Shown piece after piece: positions 61,590 to 64,000 of a stretch of 64,000 nt of DNA. The notes beneath the pieces were generated by a model, which saw only the letters and a program-made list of their open reading frames with translations, was not told where the DNA came from and made no database searches. Where the stretch lies: assembly GCF_000772945.1 (NCBI RefSeq), contig NZ_JPVN01000008.1:1-64000 (forward strand), given 5' to 3'. The first letter of the stretch is position 1, and every line of letters begins with the position of its first letter. Source of the DNA: Ureibacillus manganicus DSM 26584 (GTDB lineage Bacteria > Bacillota > Bacilli > Bacillales_A > Planococcaceae). Position numbers and translations under genes: made by a program.

Positions 61590-62642
61590 GTGGGAAATAT
61601 TTTGCGAATTGGGAGTGCCTTTATAGGGGTGATTGTAGGTGCTGGATTTGCCTCTGGGCAGGAAATTTTGCAGTACTTTACTAGTTTCGGAATAGCCGGA
61701 ATTTTTGGCGCCATTTTAGCAACGGTTCTTTTTTCTTATCTAGGAATGATCCTAGTGTGGCTAGGGAGTCATACGAAAACAACATCTCATAAAGATGTCA
61801 TTTTTCGAATTAGTGGACGATATCTAGGAACAGTAATTGATTACATATTACTCTTTACGTTGTTTGGGGTAGGGGTTGTAATGATTGCAGGCGCAGGTTC
61901 TAACCTTAGTCAACAATTCGGTCTGCCATACTTTGTTGGGACAACCTTGATGACGATTCTCGTGATTTTAACAGGCTTTTTGAAAGTGAACAAGGTCGTT
62001 TCTATTATCGGTAGTATTACGCCGGTTCTCATTATCTTTGTAGTTTTTATCGCGATTTATAGTCTTGTAACGATGGATGGGACATTTGCTTCCCTTAATC
62101 ACGTCGCACAGTCTGTCCCGACAACGCTGCCAAACTGGTTTATTTCTAGTGTGAATTATGTTTCCTTCAATGTGGCGGTTGGAGCTTCAATGGCGATTGT
62201 CATGGGTGGGGCGGAAAAGAATCCTAGAACAGCAGCATTAGGCGGATTAGTAGGTGGTCTTGTTTTAGGGATTATGATCATGTTAATTCATCTAGCGATC
62301 TTTTCTAAAATCGAAGAAGTGGGCACTTTAGATATGCCGATGCTTGGGATTGTGAGTAATGTCTCACCGATACTGGGAACTGTGATGGCACTCGTTATCT
62401 TTGGCATGATCTACAACACGGCGATTGGAATGTTTTTCGCATTTACATCTCGTTTTGCAGAATCAGGAACAAAGAAATTTAAAACGATCATAGTTGTTAC
62501 GATGATAGTTGGTTATCTGGCAAGCTATGTCGGATTCACTGACCTAATCAGCTATTTCTATCCACTAATTGGGTATATGGGCCTCTTTTTAATGTTTGCG
62601 CTCATTGTTGCACCGATTATTATTAAAAAGCAGGATGTATGA
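61590..62642 (+). CDS. YkvI-family membrane protein
   Basis: A 350-residue transporter-like protein with about ten hydrophobic segments. The N-terminus (I-G-S-A-F-I-G-V-I-V-G-A-G-F-A-S-G-Q-E) is typical of YkvI and more distantly of APC-like transporters. GTG 61590 follows GGAAAGGAGAG; ATG 61566 lies before it. Role unknown; possibly a branched or aromatic amino acid carrier. A terminator follows. Confidence 0.8.
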   Translation: MGNILRIGSAFIGVIVGAGFASGQEILQYFTSFGIAGIFGAILATVLFSYLGMILVWLGSHTKTTSHKDVIFRISGRYLGTVIDYILLFTLFGVGVVMIAGAGSNLSQQFGLPYFVGTTLMTILVILTGFLKVNKVVSIIGSITPVLIIFVVFIAIYSLVTMDGTFASLNHVAQSVPTTLPNWFISSVNYVSFNVAVGASMAIVMGGAEKNPRTAALGGLVGGLVLGIMIMLIHLAIFSKIEEVGTLDMPMLGIVSNVSPILGTVMALVIFGMIYNTAIGMFFAFTSRFAESGTKKFKTIIVVTMIVGYLASYVGFTDLISYFYPLIGYMGLFLMFALIVAPIIIKKQDV

Positions 62643-62649
62643 AATATAA

Positions 62650-62692
62650 AAAGCGCAAACCTTGAATAACAATGGTTTGCGCTTTTTTTTAT
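62650..62692. terminator. Terminator after YkvI gene
   Basis: AAAAGCGCAAACC pairs with GGTTTGCGCTTTTTTTT. Also suited to the convergent gltS on the other strand. Confidence 0.9.
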
Positions 62693-62715
62693 AAATGTGC
62701 AAGTTCAAGCAACAC

Positions 62716-63894
62716 TTATTTAAACAGATTAATCGTTGTAATAATAATTGGCATACCAAACACGTCGATTAGGAAGGCACCAACGATTGGAACGATTAGG
62801 TATGCTTTCTGTGATGGACCGAATTTGCCAACAGCTGCTGACATATTGGCCATCGCATTAGGTGTTGCACCAAGACCGTGACCAAGGAATCCAGATACCA
62901 TGATTGCGGCATCGTAGTTTTTCCCAAGTGCGCGGAATAAGATAAACACCGCAAATAATACGATAAAAATAACTTGTGCCAAAATGATAACAAACAATGG
63001 TAAAGCTAAGTTCGCAACTTCCCATAACTTAATGCTCATTAATGCCATGGATAAGAAAATACCAAGTGAAATATCACCAATTAAGCCGATTTCTTTCATG
63101 TTGATTGCATGCGGGTTGATACGGTCAACGATGTTACGTACGATAACAGCTGTAAACATAGCTCCTACATACCCTGGTAATGCGAAATTTGTTAAGTTTG
63201 AAAACCATTCTCCGATAAACGTACCCAATGCCATACAGAATGTGATTAAGAATACTTGTACCATAAATGATTTTTCTGTAACGGGACGTTCATCTTTTTC
63301 AACGTATTCTTCTGTTTCTTCCATTGCTGGTTTTAAGTTAAATTTACGAATTAAGTGTTGTACAACGGGTCCACCAACAAGTCCTCCAGCAACTAATCCA
63401 CATGTAGCTGCAGCCATCCCAACTGATAGGGCAGAGGAAACGCCAAAGCCTTCAATCGTTTGTCCGTAAGCAGCAGCAGCCCCGTGCCCACCTTCCATAG
63501 AAACCGCTCCTGCCATCACACCAAGTAATGGATGTAAACCTAGTACCTGTGCTAAAGAAACACCGATCACATTTTGCATTAGGGCTAAGAATCCACACGC
63601 TAACCAATAGATGACTAATAATTTTCCACCCAATTTAATCAGTTTGAAACTTGCACCAAGACCAACAGTGGTAAAGAAAGTAATCATGAAGATGGACTGT
63701 AGTGAAGTATCTAAAGATATTTCAACAATACCCATACTTTTTAAAGTGGTTGCTAAAATAGCGAATAATAATCCTCCAACTACAGGTGCTGGAATACAAT
63801 ACCGATTTAAAAAACCGATTCGTTTAACTAAAAATGAACCTATTAAAAATAATGTGACTGCTAGACATAACGTTGTAATTTGGTTTAATGCCAT
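62716..63894 (-). CDS. gltS: Sodium/glutamate symporter
   Basis: A 392-residue symporter with two repeated halves. Signature re-entrant loops are E-G-G-H-G-A-A-A-A-Y-G and L-G-H-G-L-G-A-T-P-N-A. The length and motifs fit true GltS better than the longer homologue at 5038. Takes up glutamate with sodium. GGGGG lies just before ATG 63894. The gene upstream ends 19 bases earlier and encodes a probable formimidoylglutamase-type enzyme, which fits a glutamate or histidine utilisation operon. Confidence 0.9.
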   Translation of the reverse strand: MALNQITTLCLAVTLFLIGSFLVKRIGFLNRYCIPAPVVGGLLFAILATTLKSMGIVEISLDTSLQSIFMITFFTTVGLGASFKLIKLGGKLLVIYWLACGFLALMQNVIGVSLAQVLGLHPLLGVMAGAVSMEGGHGAAAAYGQTIEGFGVSSALSVGMAAATCGLVAGGLVGGPVVQHLIRKFNLKPAMEETEEYVEKDERPVTEKSFMVQVFLITFCMALGTFIGEWFSNLTNFALPGYVGAMFTAVIVRNIVDRINPHAINMKEIGLIGDISLGIFLSMALMSIKLWEVANLALPLFVIILAQVIFIVLFAVFILFRALGKNYDAAIMVSGFLGHGLGATPNAMANMSAAVGKFGPSQKAYLIVPIVGAFLIDVFGMPIIITTINLFK

Positions 63895-63913
63895 ATAAAT
63901 CCCCCTTTGTTTA

Positions 63914-64000
63914 TTAGAAACTATTCATAATTACTTCATTGATAAAGTAAGCTCCTAGTTTAGCTGTGCGATTGTCTACATCAAGTGATGGGTTGACCTC
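63914..64000 (-). CDS. C-terminal end of a ureohydrolase (partial)
   Basis: The minus strand from 64000 to a TAA at 63914 reads E-V-N-P-S-L-D-V-D-N-R-T-A-K-L-G-A-Y. This is the closing motif of arginase/agmatinase/formimidoylglutamase proteins (D...N-R-T-A). Only 28 residues are inside the window. With gltS directly downstream, formimidoylglutamase (HutG) is my first guess. Confidence 0.6.
   Translation of the reverse strand, partial: EVNPSLDVDNRTAKLGAYFINEVIMNSF

Overview
The window looks like a low-GC Gram-positive chromosome, most likely a Bacillaceae/Planococcaceae (Lysinibacillus- or Psychrobacillus-like) bacterium. This rests on strong AGGAGG-type ribosome binding sites, many TTG and GTG starts, sigma-A promoters with TATAAT boxes, and genes typical of Bacillales (RocB, DUF2089/SHOCT-like membrane-stress genes, YkvI, PucR, type I holin-like toxins of the TxpA/RatA kind). 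No rRNA or tRNA gene was seen.

Layout. 0-1.7 kb: terminators, a truncated TetR remnant and an alpha/beta hydrolase. 1.7-9.3 kb: a carboxylate-catabolism cluster (divergent PucR regulator, isocitrate-lyase/PEP-mutase superfamily enzyme, GltS-like transporter, MmgE/PrpD protein, HpcH/HpaI aldolase), bracketed by copies of a type I toxin/antisense RNA module. 9.4-24.5 kb: a PD-(D/E)XK protein related to HsdR N-termini, a phage-like replication module (ORF6N-like, DnaD-like, DnaB helicase), an ADP-ribosyltransferase-fold gene followed by two small related proteins, a complete Wadjet system in the order jetD-A-B-C, a further toxin module and a methyltransferase. 24.7-40.5 kb: a dense set of probable defence genes: PLD-helicase, NERD nuclease, Mrr-like nuclease, a three-gene GHKL-ATPase operon, a membrane-anchored HerA-like ATPase, a DUF3427 PLD-helicase with a NUDIX hydrolase, and a TPR-like protein. 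40.6-49.3 kb: peptidase/amidohydrolase genes, an IclR regulator and a methylarginine/arginine operon (two DDAH-family hydrolases, RocB, amino-acid permease). 49.5-55.6 kb: decayed gene fragments copied from elsewhere in this window, an AlbA/Schlafen-type ATPase, a noncoding tandem repeat and a TOTE-type primase-helicase. 55.8-64 kb: ordinary chromosome (SDR, HicB-like, GyrI-like, GNAT, DUF2089/SHOCT-like operon, serine hydrolase, YkvI, glutamate symporter, and the end of a probable ureohydrolase).

How it fits together. The toxin/antisense modules at about 1.76-2.1, 9.0-9.4 and 23.45-23.86 kb are same-orientation repeats. They cut the window into a metabolic cassette and a 14 kb defence cassette that homologous recombination could delete or exchange. 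The best candidates for undescribed biology are the GHKL triad (30.2-33.7 kb), the solitary membrane HerA ATPase (33.9-36.0 kb), the ART-fold gene with its pair of small twin proteins (14.2-15.2 kb), and the carboxylate pathway with unknown substrate.
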